Shown: positions 6,773 to 13,132 of the stretch, in pieces
How positions within the stretch are numbered: position 1 is the stretch's first letter
How the letters are laid out: every line of letters begins with the position of its first letter
Origin: Magnetospira sp.
GTDB lineage: Bacteria > Pseudomonadota > Alphaproteobacteria > Rhodospirillales > Magnetospiraceae
Reading direction: 5' to 3'
Assembly: GCA_028277325.1 (NCBI GenBank)
Contig: JANQGL010000289.1
Location: forward strand, 1 to 14,378
DNA: 14,378 nt
Program-made: the position numbers and the translations under genes
Notes under the pieces: model-generated
Seen by the model: only the letters and a program-made list of their open reading frames with translations
Database searches by the model: none
Told to the model about the DNA's origin: nothing

Positions 6773-7393
6773 TCAATCTGAATTGCGCCGTCTCGCAAGC
6801 CCTTTCTTGCCCCATCCTTCTTTCTTGGATTTCCTTCGCAAAGATCGCAGGGTCGTCGGCATGCCGGACCCGGGAAAAGTGCGCGCTATGACCACAAGTT
6901 CCTGATCCGTGAACCACCTCTTCGAAAGGTCGATATCGTCGATGTGCGGAAGCTCGTACTCTTCGAACCATTCACGGACCACACGCTTACTCAATTCTCG
7001 TCGCACACCATCCGGTCCGGGAGGATGCGCCATTTCGGCCAGCCGCTTCAGCGGATAGTCTGGATTTGCATAGTCGCCATTTTCCAGGACGAACTGAAGA
7101 TACGAGAGCACATGGGCGTTGTTCAGCCAAGCCACACCGTCAAGCTGCCAACAGAACCACCAACGCGCGGTCTTAGTCCGTTCAGGTTCCCTGAGTTTTT
7201 CGATTTCATCCAGAGCGACGGAAATAAACTTCAAATCGTAAGGCATTGGCCCTACCTGCTCCATTCTGGTTTCGTATTGATTAAGGATTCTGCGAATGGC
7301 GTTCCAACGGCTGTCCTTTGTGGGCAATTGTCGTGCTTTGTCCAGTTTTTCCAGCACTTCGCCCCGAAGAGGAAAATCGTCTTGACTTTTCAT
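6773..7393 (-). CDS. Hypothetical protein with a C-terminal Mu-type winged-helix-like motif (206 aa)
   Basis: The first 150 residues are not recognised. They are mostly helical, include a tryptophan-rich patch (ARWWFCWQLDGVAW, about 77-90), and have no membrane segment. Residues 160-194 read WFTDQELVVIARTFPGSGMP, then T-T-L-R-S-L..., ending K-K-E-G-W. That is the pattern of the first half of the Mu transposase/repressor DNA-binding domain (W...L...GLP.T...I...A...GW). The chain stops where the wing should follow, so the domain looks truncated or minimal. ATG 7393 has AAAGGA seven bases upstream. It is the last gene of a three-gene leftward operon ending at the terminator 6746-6723. Base composition is lower in GC than the host genes, which suggests foreign origin. 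It may be a regulator; function unproven. Confidence 0.75.
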   Translation of the reverse strand: MKSQDDFPLRGEVLEKLDKARQLPTKDSRWNAIRRILNQYETRMEQVGPMPYDLKFISVALDEIEKLREPERTKTARWWFCWQLDGVAWLNNAHVLSYLQFVLENGDYANPDYPLKRLAEMAHPPGPDGVRRELSKRVVREWFEEYELPHIDDIDLSKRWFTDQELVVIARTFPGSGMPTTLRSLRRKSKKEGWGKKGLARRRNSD

Positions 7394-7406
7394 GTTTCTA
7401 TCCTTT

Positions 7407-7496
7407 CAACACGACAAGTGTTGTGGCGGTGGATGCGAAGTGTCACCCTGATGGTGACATCTAAAGTCCCTGCGTTACCCTGATGGTAGCGCAGGG
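7407..7496 (-). promoter_or_regulatory. Three tandem 5-nt-loop hairpins in the leader of the 206-aa gene
   Basis: On the minus strand, in transcription order: CCCTGCGCTACC-ATCAG-GGTAACGCAGGG (7496-7468, one mismatch in 12 pairs), TGTCACC-ATCAG-GGTGACA (7459-7441, perfect), and CAACAC-TTGTC-GTGTTG (7423-7407, perfect). The first two share the core ACC-ATCAG-GGT. They fill the 110-bp gap between the 196-aa and 206-aa genes and end 13 bases before the start codon. They could be operators or RNA regulatory hairpins binding the same ligand or protein. Confidence 0.65.
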
Positions 7497-7503
7497 AGCA
7501 TCG

Positions 7504-8094
7504 TCACCCGTCCACCCATCCCAGCCGCCGGAGGTAGTCGGCGGCTTCGGCGATCGTGGGCATGGAGGTTTCCGGATCGATGACGAGGGCGAGGCGTTCG
7601 ACCGCCTCGCGGACGGTAATTGGCCCCTGATCCTTGACCAGGCGCATCAGGGGCAGAGCCCAAACGGGTGGCAGGTTGCCCGGATCGGGCCGGGGTTCGG
7701 CCGGCGGGATGCCGGGCAGGGTGTCCGGCATCTCTCCCGTTTCGACCGCCTCGGCAACGAAGGGCTTCATCACGCGGTCTACGAGCTCTTCAAAGGCGCG
7801 GCGGGGCAGGCTCGAGAAATGGTATTCGTAGCCCCGCCCGCTGGCCGCCTTCCGGCGCCGCCATCCCTCGGCGCCGGCCTTGCGGGTGATCACGTTGCGG
7901 TGCGCCGGAAGACCCGGCAGCCGCAACGATTCCAGGTCGGCGGCGGTGAACCATTCCTGGACGCGGCAATGTTCCCGGAGAAGCTTCATGACGACGGCCT
8001 CGAAGTAGACCACCCGCCTTTGCAGCTCCGCCAGCTCCTGGGCCGGAATGGTGACGGTGAGGGGAAAGCCGTCCTGTCCGCTCGTGCGTTGCAT
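7504..8094 (-). CDS. Mu-type HTH (transposase/repressor N-domain) DNA-binding protein (196 aa)
   Basis: This is a DNA-binding protein with a Mu-type winged helix at about residues 48-98: EWFTAADLESLRLPGLPAHR, then N-V-I-T-R-K-A-G-A-E-G-W and RRRKAASGRGYEYHFSSLP. In phage Mu this fold is the end-binding domain of MuA and the operator-binding domain of repressor c. The N-terminus (18-42) is a short amphipathic coil (AELQRRVVYFEAVVMKLLRE). The C-terminal ~90 residues are acidic/proline linker then a helical module and contain no DDE catalytic domain, so it is not a transposase. Repressor or end-binding accessory protein is the best guess. I use ATG 8094, eight bases after AGGAG; a GTG at 8103 overlaps that site. 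Middle gene of the leftward operon, 23 bp after the 198-aa gene. Confidence 0.8.
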   Translation of the reverse strand: MQRTSGQDGFPLTVTIPAQELAELQRRVVYFEAVVMKLLREHCRVQEWFTAADLESLRLPGLPAHRNVITRKAGAEGWRRRKAASGRGYEYHFSSLPRRAFEELVDRVMKPFVAEAVETGEMPDTLPGIPPAEPRPDPGNLPPVWALPLMRLVKDQGPITVREAVERLALVIDPETSMPTIAEAADYLRRLGWVDG

Positions 8095-8117
8095 GGTCGG
8101 CACTCCTGTCCCCCGGG

Positions 8118-8714
8118 TTACGAGGCGGCGCCGGCCGCGCGGTCCGGGGCCTCGCCATCCGCCGTTCCGTCATCGGAGGCGTCCGGATCGTCTGCCTCGG
8201 CTCCGTCCCGCTTCGGGGCCCTGGCGACCGGATCGGAGTCGGTTTCCGGCAAGGATTTGCCGTCCAGTTCGTCCAAAATCCGTTGAACGGCGGCTTTCTT
8301 GAGGTTCACCGCCTGGGCGATATCCTCCACCCCGAAGCCCTGCCGATGCACGGCCTCGATGGCGGCTTTCCGGGCCGTCATGCACTTCCCGCCGAGAGGC
8401 TCGTCCCTTGCGTCCGCCCCTTCGGCCAGCTCCGCAATGAGGGTCCCGAGCTGGTCTGCCTCCCGGCCGGAGTCCCGAGACCGCTCCCCGATGGCGGAGA
8501 CGGCATCCATGATGGTGTCGGTGATGCCACCGAGCACGACGGAAAGCCCGTACAATCCCTCGTTGGCGCGGCAGAAAAGGTGAAGATCGTCGCTCCCGGC
8601 AATGAAGTTGTCGAGCATGTAGGCCACTGCCGCGGCTTCATGCAGGGCATCAAGCGGATTGGGGAACGGACGGTTGGTGTGAAACCCGATCTTGGGCAGG
8701 GTTTGGTCTGACAT
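8118..8714 (-). CDS. Hypothetical protein with a C-terminal HTH-like segment (198 aa)
   Basis: Not recognised as a named family. The N-terminal two thirds are helical (DALHEAAAVAYMLDNFIAG, GLSVVLGGITDTIMDAVSAI, ADQLGTLIAELAEG). Residues about 124-150 (VHRQGFGVEDIAQAVNLKKA then AVQRILDEL) have the shape of a helix-turn-helix of the 'I-A-x-x-x-x-L-x-x-x-x-V-x-x-x-L' type. The last ~45 residues are a disordered acidic Asp/Ala/Pro tail. ATG 8714 has GGAG seven bases upstream; that site overlaps one arm of a long inverted repeat (8724-8794), so its translation may be controlled by leader structure. First gene of the leftward operon of the element. Possible regulator; no function assigned. Confidence 0.75.
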   Translation of the reverse strand: MSDQTLPKIGFHTNRPFPNPLDALHEAAAVAYMLDNFIAGSDDLHLFCRANEGLYGLSVVLGGITDTIMDAVSAIGERSRDSGREADQLGTLIAELAEGADARDEPLGGKCMTARKAAIEAVHRQGFGVEDIAQAVNLKKAAVQRILDELDGKSLPETDSDPVARAPKRDGAEADDPDASDDGTADGEAPDRAAGAAS

Positions 8715-8720
8715 GGCTGG

Positions 8721-8794
8721 TCTCCAGTGTTGCTTGTGAAGGCAGTGCCGCCCGCGACCATCGCAGGCGGCCGGGAGTTCACAACCGTCACTGG
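8721..8794 (-). promoter_or_regulatory. Two-part inverted repeat overlapping the RBS of the leftward operon
   Basis: CCAGTG (8724-8729), four bases, TTGTGAA (8734-8740) are mirrored by TTCACAA (8778-8784), four bases, CACTGG (8789-8794). GCCGCC and GGCGGC inside could extend the stem. The proximal arm covers two bases of the GGAG ribosome-binding site of the 198-aa gene. It could be a protein operator or an RNA hairpin that hides the ribosome-binding site. Confidence 0.55.
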
Positions 8795-9167
8795 AACGGC
8801 CCCATGACCTTTAGGCTTACGCCCTGGACATGCGCCATGGGCTCCCGGCATGGAAACCGGCCATGCGGTGCGCCGGACGGACTCCGGACACACGAAAGGC
8901 ACCTCTGGCGGATGAACCGCCCGGCGGTGCCGTGCCGCCAGTGAATGGGTTGTGAAGCCCGCAATCATCATACCGGAAGCCGTCCGGCGGCGAAAGGGGC
9001 GTTGTCTCCCGCTTCGATGGAACAATGCCCCACGGTTCCACTCGAAACGCCCTGCCGTTTCTCGCCCCGACATCCGCCCCCGAGAACACCCCGGACCCGC
9101 CAGGACGGCGGGCCCGGGTCGCAGGGACGAGGAACCAGGGACAATCAATGGGAACGCTATTTTCATT
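8795..9167. other. Divergent regulatory region of the element, no gene
   Basis: This is the remainder of the 578-bp gap between the leftward and rightward genes. Open frames here have poor codon character. It is rich in small dyads: GCATGG/CCATGC (8848-8866), ACCGCC-C-GGCGGT (8916-8928) inside CTGGCGG/CCGCCAG (8905-8941), and CCCGCC/GGCGGG near 9096-9112. By position it corresponds to the operator/early-promoter hub of Mu, but no promoter can be fixed by eye. Confidence 0.4.
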
Positions 9168-9169
9168 CA

Positions 9170-9202
9170 AAAGACCCCCGGACATATGACCGGGGGGCTT
9201 TT
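9170..9202. terminator. Bidirectional intrinsic terminator
   Basis: CCCCCGG (9175-9181), loop ACATATGA, CCGGGGG (9190-9196) form a 7-bp GC stem, flanked by AAAG (9170-9173) and CTTTT (9198-9202), which extend the stem beyond one mismatch and give a T-tail on either strand. It insulates the Mor-type gene at 9293 from upstream transcription. Confidence 0.75.
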
Positions 9203-9258
9203 CGCTCGGAGGCGTGAAGAATTGCGGAATATCTCCAGGAAAAATGACCGGGTGTTAC

Positions 9259-9268
9259 TTCCCGGGAA
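9259..9268. promoter_or_regulatory. Perfect 10-bp palindrome TTCCCGGGAA upstream of the Mor-type gene
   Basis: TTCCCGGGAA lies 24 bp before the proposed start and 57 bp after the terminator, so it is within the only stretch where a promoter for the rightward genes can be. It may be an operator or activator site. The CCCGGGAAAATCCTAAAT stretch also resembles part of the downstream Mor copy (10150-10166), so it might instead be debris of another copy. Confidence 0.3.
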
Positions 9269-9292
9269 AATCCTAAATCGGAGTTCCGTCGA

Positions 9293-10018
9293 TTGCACCA
9301 CGACGTTTTCCCCTGCATCACCTTGCAGACGATTGCGAAGGCAACCAGTCCGGATGTCGCCCGAACCGTCGCGCGGGAGCTTGAGGGAGCAACGGTTGGG
9401 CTTTCCGATAACCCGACCCCGCGCAATCGACTTGTCCAGGTTGTGGGCATCGAGAGCTACCAGCGGATCGTATGTGCTTTCAGGAAGGAACTGGAGCAGA
9501 ACTCGGTGTCGATTCCGAAGGCATCGACCTACGCGCGGTTCATGGACGGGGAAAATGAAAACACGCCGCCGCCAAAGGCGGTGACCTTCGGAAGCGGAAA
9601 CGACGGCGGCCCCTTCGGGCGTATACCCCTTCAAGGCGTGTTGTTCGACATCGCCGAAGCGACCAGCCGCGAGGTTGCCGAAACCGTGGCGCGGGAACTC
9701 GGCGGAATGTATCTCGAAATATCCCTTAAACCCACCGTTCGAAATCGGCTGACACGCGCCGTGGGGGTCGAAAACGCCCGTAGGATCGGCAAGGCGCTCG
9801 GGTATGGTCGGATTTACGTCCCCATGGCTGGTGGGAGGGGATCGGCACAAAGACATGCCGCCGTCGTCAAGCTCGCGATCCTCGGCAAAAGCAACTCCGA
9901 AATCGTCGACGAACTGGGGGTGAGTTTATCCACGGTACGCCGGGTGCGGCGCATGCACCGCGAGACCATCGACCGGACACGCGGCGTCGTTGGAGAGGCG
10001 AACGGTTATGTCGAATGA
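9293..10018 (+). CDS. Tandem Mor/C-type transcription activator (241 aa)
   Basis: Mor and C are Mu activators that dimerise and switch on middle and late promoters. Residues about 113-228 form one complete Mor-like unit: GVLFDIAEATSREVAETVAR, RNRLTRAVGVENARRIGKAL, the turn GYGRIYVPMAGG, then an HTH (AILGKSNSEIVDELGVSLST, V-R-R-V-R-R). Residues about 11-75 are a second, diverged dimerisation unit without an HTH (TIAKATSPDVARTVARELEG ... RNRLVQVVGIESYQRIV ... SVSIPK), joined by a Pro/Gly-rich linker. So the protein is an internal duplication. The start is a TTG at 9293 with GGAG nine bases upstream; an alternative internal start cannot be excluded. It overlaps the next Mor copy by 11 bases. Probable role: activator of the rightward genes. 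Confidence 0.78.
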   Translation: MHHDVFPCITLQTIAKATSPDVARTVARELEGATVGLSDNPTPRNRLVQVVGIESYQRIVCAFRKELEQNSVSIPKASTYARFMDGENENTPPPKAVTFGSGNDGGPFGRIPLQGVLFDIAEATSREVAETVARELGGMYLEISLKPTVRNRLTRAVGVENARRIGKALGYGRIYVPMAGGRGSAQRHAAVVKLAILGKSNSEIVDELGVSLSTVRRVRRMHRETIDRTRGVVGEANGYVE

Positions 10019-10275
10019 AGCCGGAAAAGAAAGCAGCCCGTTCGGGCAAATGCCTCTTGGGGGCATCCTGTTCGATATCGCGGCGGTCACCAGTCGCGAG
10101 GTTGCGGAAGCCGTGGCGCGAGAACTCGGCGGCACGGAAATGGAGATCCCCCGGAAGATTCCTAAATTGAGCCATCCCCTTGTTGGCGCAGTGGGTTTCG
10201 AAAACGCGAAGAAAATATGCGTGGCGCTTGGCCATGGCCGTATCTGGATTCCGATGGCCGGAGGACACAAACGTG
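10008..10275 (+). pseudogene. Truncated Mor/C-type activator copy, HTH lost
   Basis: A third Mor unit starts MSNEAGKESSPFGQMPLGG and follows the previous copy closely (ILFDIAAVTSREVAEAVARE, GAVGFENAKKICVALGHG, RIWIPMAGGHKR). At DNA level 10092-10132 matches 9665-9705 at 37 of 41 bases, so this is a recent-looking tandem duplication, offset 427 bp. The HTH is missing: after MAGGHKR the sequence joins a Mu-type head gene in another frame. The frame stays open to 10568 but its tail has the arginine/glycine-rich look of an out-of-frame read. GGAG about 14 bases before ATG 10008 and the 11-base overlap with the upstream stop suggest it can still be translated. The product might dimerise with full-length Mor as an inhibitor; that is inference. 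Confidence 0.65.
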
Positions 10276-10614
10276 TTCATGCGCGACGAATACCTTTACG
10301 GGGTTCGGGCACGCGTCAACGCCGGCTACGGGTTGTGGCAGATGGCGTTCGCCAGCAAGGCGGACCTGACCCCGGCCAACTACGAGGCCGCGCGCGCCGC
10401 CATGCAGGCATTCAAGGGCGACGAAGGGCGAAGCCTCCGGATCAAGCCCACCCATCTGGTGGTTCCGAACGCTTTGGAAGGCGCGGCACGGCGGCTTCTG
10501 AACAACGGCACGCGCGTGGAAACCGTCACCGTCAACGGAACGGACACGGCGGTTTCCGTCGCCAATGAATGGGCTGGAACCGCCGAACTCATTGCCACTT
10601 CGTACCTGGACTGA
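10264..10614 (+). pseudogene. C-terminal fragment of Mu-type major head protein gpT
   Basis: In the frame ending at 10614 the sequence reads DTNVFMRDEYLYGVRARVNA, then GYGLWQMAFASKADL, ANYEAARAAMQAFKGDEGRS, PTHLVVPNALEGAARRLL and NEWAGTAELIATSYLD. This is the conserved C-terminal third of the Mu gpT capsid protein (around 300 aa in full). The N-terminal two thirds are absent; the join to the Mor copy is at about 10258-10275. A methionine inside (ATG 10278) could initiate a 112-aa product, but it would lack most of the capsid fold. The gpI gene follows after 16 bp. In Mu the order is I then T, so this fragment is on the wrong side of gpI. Confidence 0.8.
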
Positions 10615-10630
10615 TCGGGGGAGATGACCC

Positions 10631-11551
10631 ATGACCGAGCAAACCGCCTGCTGTGGCTTCGAAATCGACACCGGGAACACCCCTCCCGAGTGGGTTCACA
10701 TCTTGCCGGCCGGCACCTTCCGCCCCGACGACGGACGCGGCCCGTGGACCAACGACGATCCGCGCGGCGTGATCGCGCGCAGCCTCAAGGCGGACCGCCG
10801 GATGCCCATCGACTACGAGCACCAGATGGACCACGCACCCAAGAACGGAAAGCCGGCGCCGGCCGCCGGCTGGATCGTCGGCATGAAGCCCGCACCGGAT
10901 GGCATCTGGGCGCAGGTCGAATGGACCGAACGTGCGGCCGCGGCCCTCGCAGCGAAGGAATACCGATACCTCTCTCCCGTGTTCACGTACACCAAGGACG
11001 GCAAGGTTGTGCGCATCCTGCGGGCTGGCCTCACCAACGCCCCGGCTCTTGAAATGGCCGCCCTGGCGAAAACCGAGGATTCAACTCCTGAGGTTGACGA
11101 CGACGTCTTGCGGTCGGCGCTGTGCATCGAACTCGGTCTGCCTCGCTCCGCCGGCGCCGACGAGATCGTCGAGGCGACGCGCGCGGTTGTCCGCGCCTCC
11201 GATCCGCGCCGGTTCGTTCCGGCGGACCAAGTGGAAGCCATGTTGCGCGACCAGCAGGAGAGTACGGCCGCCGCCCGCGACCAGCGCACCAGTGAAAAGG
11301 TGGCTCTGGCGGTGAGTTCCGGAATCCTGCCTCCGGCGCTCCGGAACTGGGGGGCCGAGTTGTGCCGCCTGGACGAAAGCATGTTTGACCGGTTCGTGGG
11401 CATGACCCCGCCGGCAATCCTGTTCCAGGAACAGGTAAAGGGCGCTCCGCCGCTCCGCGAGCCGGTGGCGGATACTGACGAAACCGCGATTTGCCGGCAA
11501 CTCGGGATTTCCACCGAGACGCTGCGTAGGCATATGCCGGATCGGGAGTGA
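10631..11551 (+). CDS. Mu gpI-like prohead protease/scaffold
   Basis: Mu gpI is the prohead protease; its C-terminal part serves as scaffold (the Z product in Mu). This 306-aa protein shows the family pattern: PPEWVHILPAGTFRPDDGRG, the R-M-P-I-D-Y-E-H-Q motif near 57-65 that carries probable active-site residues, PAAGWIVGMKPAPDGIWAQV, KEYRYLSPVFTYTKDGKVV, LRAGLTNAPALEMAALA, a charged helical middle, and the closing ETAICRQLGISTETLRRHMP typical of the family's C-terminus. So it looks full length though a little short (Mu about 360 aa). The start ATG 10631 follows GGGGAG by seven bases. It is the best-preserved structural gene in the element. Only a gpT fragment remains as partner, so capsid assembly would need a helper phage. 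Confidence 0.88.
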   Translation: MTEQTACCGFEIDTGNTPPEWVHILPAGTFRPDDGRGPWTNDDPRGVIARSLKADRRMPIDYEHQMDHAPKNGKPAPAAGWIVGMKPAPDGIWAQVEWTERAAAALAAKEYRYLSPVFTYTKDGKVVRILRAGLTNAPALEMAALAKTEDSTPEVDDDVLRSALCIELGLPRSAGADEIVEATRAVVRASDPRRFVPADQVEAMLRDQQESTAAARDQRTSEKVALAVSSGILPPALRNWGAELCRLDESMFDRFVGMTPPAILFQEQVKGAPPLREPVADTDETAICRQLGISTETLRRHMPDRE

Positions 11552-11557
11552 ACCCGC

Positions 11558-12082
11558 ATGATCAAACCGACGTCTTTATCTCATCCGCTGGCCACCTTGC
11601 CCGATCTGCGCGTGGTCGCGTCTCCGAACCCGTTTTCGGACTACGTGGCGGACCTGGAACTACCGGCCGGCGGCACGATCCTGGACCTCATGCGGGCGGC
11701 GGGGTGTGACCGGGCGCTGATCGGACATGCCCACGTGCACATCATCGACCGACCGATGACGCAAGAGCCAATCATGATCCCCCGGGAGAACTGGGCACGC
11801 GTGCGCCCGAAACCGGGGATGCACGCGGCGATACGGGTGGTGGCGGCGCCCCGGGGTGGCGGGGGCGGCGGCAAGAAGAATCCGTTGCGGACCATCCTGA
11901 CCATTGCGGTAGTCGTTGCTTCCTATGGGGTTGCAAGCTGGGCGGCGGGGGCTTACGCGGGTTGGGCGGGAGTTGCCGCAGACTCATTTGCCGCGCAGCT
12001 TGTCGGTGGGCTTGCGTCGGCGGCGACCTGTCCGTGTGGTCCGGTGGTGGTGAATGCGGCATTGCCGGAGATGCCGGCATGA
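11558..12082 (+). CDS. N-terminal part of a J-type phage tail/host-specificity protein (174 aa)
   Basis: The protein starts 6 bp after gpI. It resembles the beginning of tail-tip J proteins of transposable phages: an N-terminal module (RVVASPNPFSDYVADLELPA, then GGTILDLMRAAG ... IMIPRENWARVRPKPGMHAA) whose pattern suggests a small beta-rich domain, a glycine hinge GGGGGGKKNPLRTI, and a long hydrophobic stretch ending VVVNAALP. In J proteins that segment normally leads into VNAL-x-P-P and many hundred more residues. Here the frame ends at PEMPA and overlaps the next start as ATGA. So it is probably a truncation product kept in frame and coupled to the next gene. The J assignment is pattern recognition; a genuine short tail or membrane protein is the alternative. 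Confidence 0.6.
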   Translation: MIKPTSLSHPLATLPDLRVVASPNPFSDYVADLELPAGGTILDLMRAAGCDRALIGHAHVHIIDRPMTQEPIMIPRENWARVRPKPGMHAAIRVVAAPRGGGGGGKKNPLRTILTIAVVVASYGVASWAAGAYAGWAGVAADSFAAQLVGGLASAATCPCGPVVVNAALPEMPA

Positions 12083-12885
12083 CCCTGTTCATCGTGACGG
12101 TCACCGAGCGCTACGCCCTGGTCTCTCAGGATACCTTCGTGACGCGGGAACAGGACGTTTCCCGCGAAGACGTGGACACTTCCCTGACCGGGAACATGGC
12201 GACGGCGACGCGGACGGCCTATGTCGGAGGCGGACGAACCGAGTTGTTTCCGCCTCTGACCTTCGCAAGCAAGATGGCGTTTCTTCCGCACCTGCATGCG
12301 ATTGTCGGAGGATCGGGCGATTTCGGTCTGCAAGCGATGTGGACGGGAGTCCTGAACATGGCGGGCGGTTTGCGGATCATCGACGGAATCGCGTGCATTG
12401 CCCAATCCGGCCTCGCCCGGCTTGCGAAACGGATCGGCGAACCCGGCCCGCTGACAGTCTTCCACGTGGGATGGTCGGAACGGGCGGGAAAGCCGAGAGC
12501 CTTCATCCAGTCCAGCCAGGACGGATTCGCCCTGGTCGAGCTCACCATCGGCCATAGCATCAGTCCCGCGCCGAACTTTAACGATCCTTCCGCCGCGACG
12601 ATGTGTTTGCTCTGGAAACCGGCCGCCACCGGGGAAGACATCACGGCGACACGGGAGTTCCACAAGGTCGTCGCCACCAACCAGCATCGCGCCTACCGGT
12701 CGGGCCTGTTCCGACAAGGAGCCGGGATCGGGGGGCAGTTGCAAACCGCCCGCGTCGAACACCGGGGGCTTTCGGTAGAGAGGACACTTAGCTTCCCGGG
12801 GTTCACGGAGGCCGTGAATGAGCTTTCAAACGCCGTTGAACGGCACATCGACGGCATGATGGCGAAGATCGGGGCGATGGCTTGA
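12079..12885 (+). CDS. Possible Ntn-hydrolase-like phage protein (268 aa), hypothetical
   Basis: The start is fixed by an ATGA overlap with the upstream frame, which implies translational coupling. The protein reads MTLFIVTVTERYALVSQDTF near the N-terminus, then SKMAFLPHLHAIVGGSGDFG, ARLAKRIGEPGPLTVFHVGW, GKPRAFIQSSQDGFALVEL and, later, a C-terminal helix (NELSNAVERHIDGMMAKIG). The order 'strand, A-x-D/Q-T-x-V-T, K-x-x-x-L, A-x-x-G-G-x-G, later strands ending in W/S' recalls proteasome/HslV-type Ntn folds seen in some phage genes. However, there is no N-terminal catalytic Thr/Ser/Cys directly after Met other than T2. I treat function as unknown. Codon use is normal and the frame is intact, so it is probably expressed. 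Confidence 0.72.
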   Translation: MTLFIVTVTERYALVSQDTFVTREQDVSREDVDTSLTGNMATATRTAYVGGGRTELFPPLTFASKMAFLPHLHAIVGGSGDFGLQAMWTGVLNMAGGLRIIDGIACIAQSGLARLAKRIGEPGPLTVFHVGWSERAGKPRAFIQSSQDGFALVELTIGHSISPAPNFNDPSAATMCLLWKPAATGEDITATREFHKVVATNQHRAYRSGLFRQGAGIGGQLQTARVEHRGLSVERTLSFPGFTEAVNELSNAVERHIDGMMAKIGAMA

Positions 12886-13132
12886 TCGGGGCATCGGCAG
12901 CGCACCAGACCCCGCCACCCGGCGCCAGCCATAGAGATTGCGCCCGGCTGACGACTGCTCAGGCAGTATATGTCATGTTGACTTGGGTGGCAAACTCGGG
13001 CGCAACGACCGTTGGGTCAGGTCGAGGCTCTGACGTCGCACCCCGCCAAGCCGCCAGACGACCGGCCATCGGGGGTGCGCCCGGCCAGCGTCATCGAAAG
13101 GATGATAGTAGACCAATCCGTATTGCCACGAA
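12886..13132. other. Intergenic segment of the element without a recognisable gene
   Basis: This is 247 bp with no supported frame. It has one small hairpin, ACTGC-TCAG-GCAGT, near 12955-12968, and no clear promoter or terminator. It probably marks a deletion junction among late phage genes. Confidence 0.35.

Noticed and set aside
8952..9584. A 210-aa frame across the divergent region into the Mor-type gene
   Set aside because: It runs through the intrinsic terminator at 9170-9202 and overlaps the Mor frame, has a basic random composition and no ribosome-binding site.
10180..10614. A 144-aa gene starting at 10180
   Set aside because: Its first ~28 residues are an out-of-frame read of the Mor copy; only the gpT-like part from about 10264 is genuine, so it is annotated as a fragment.
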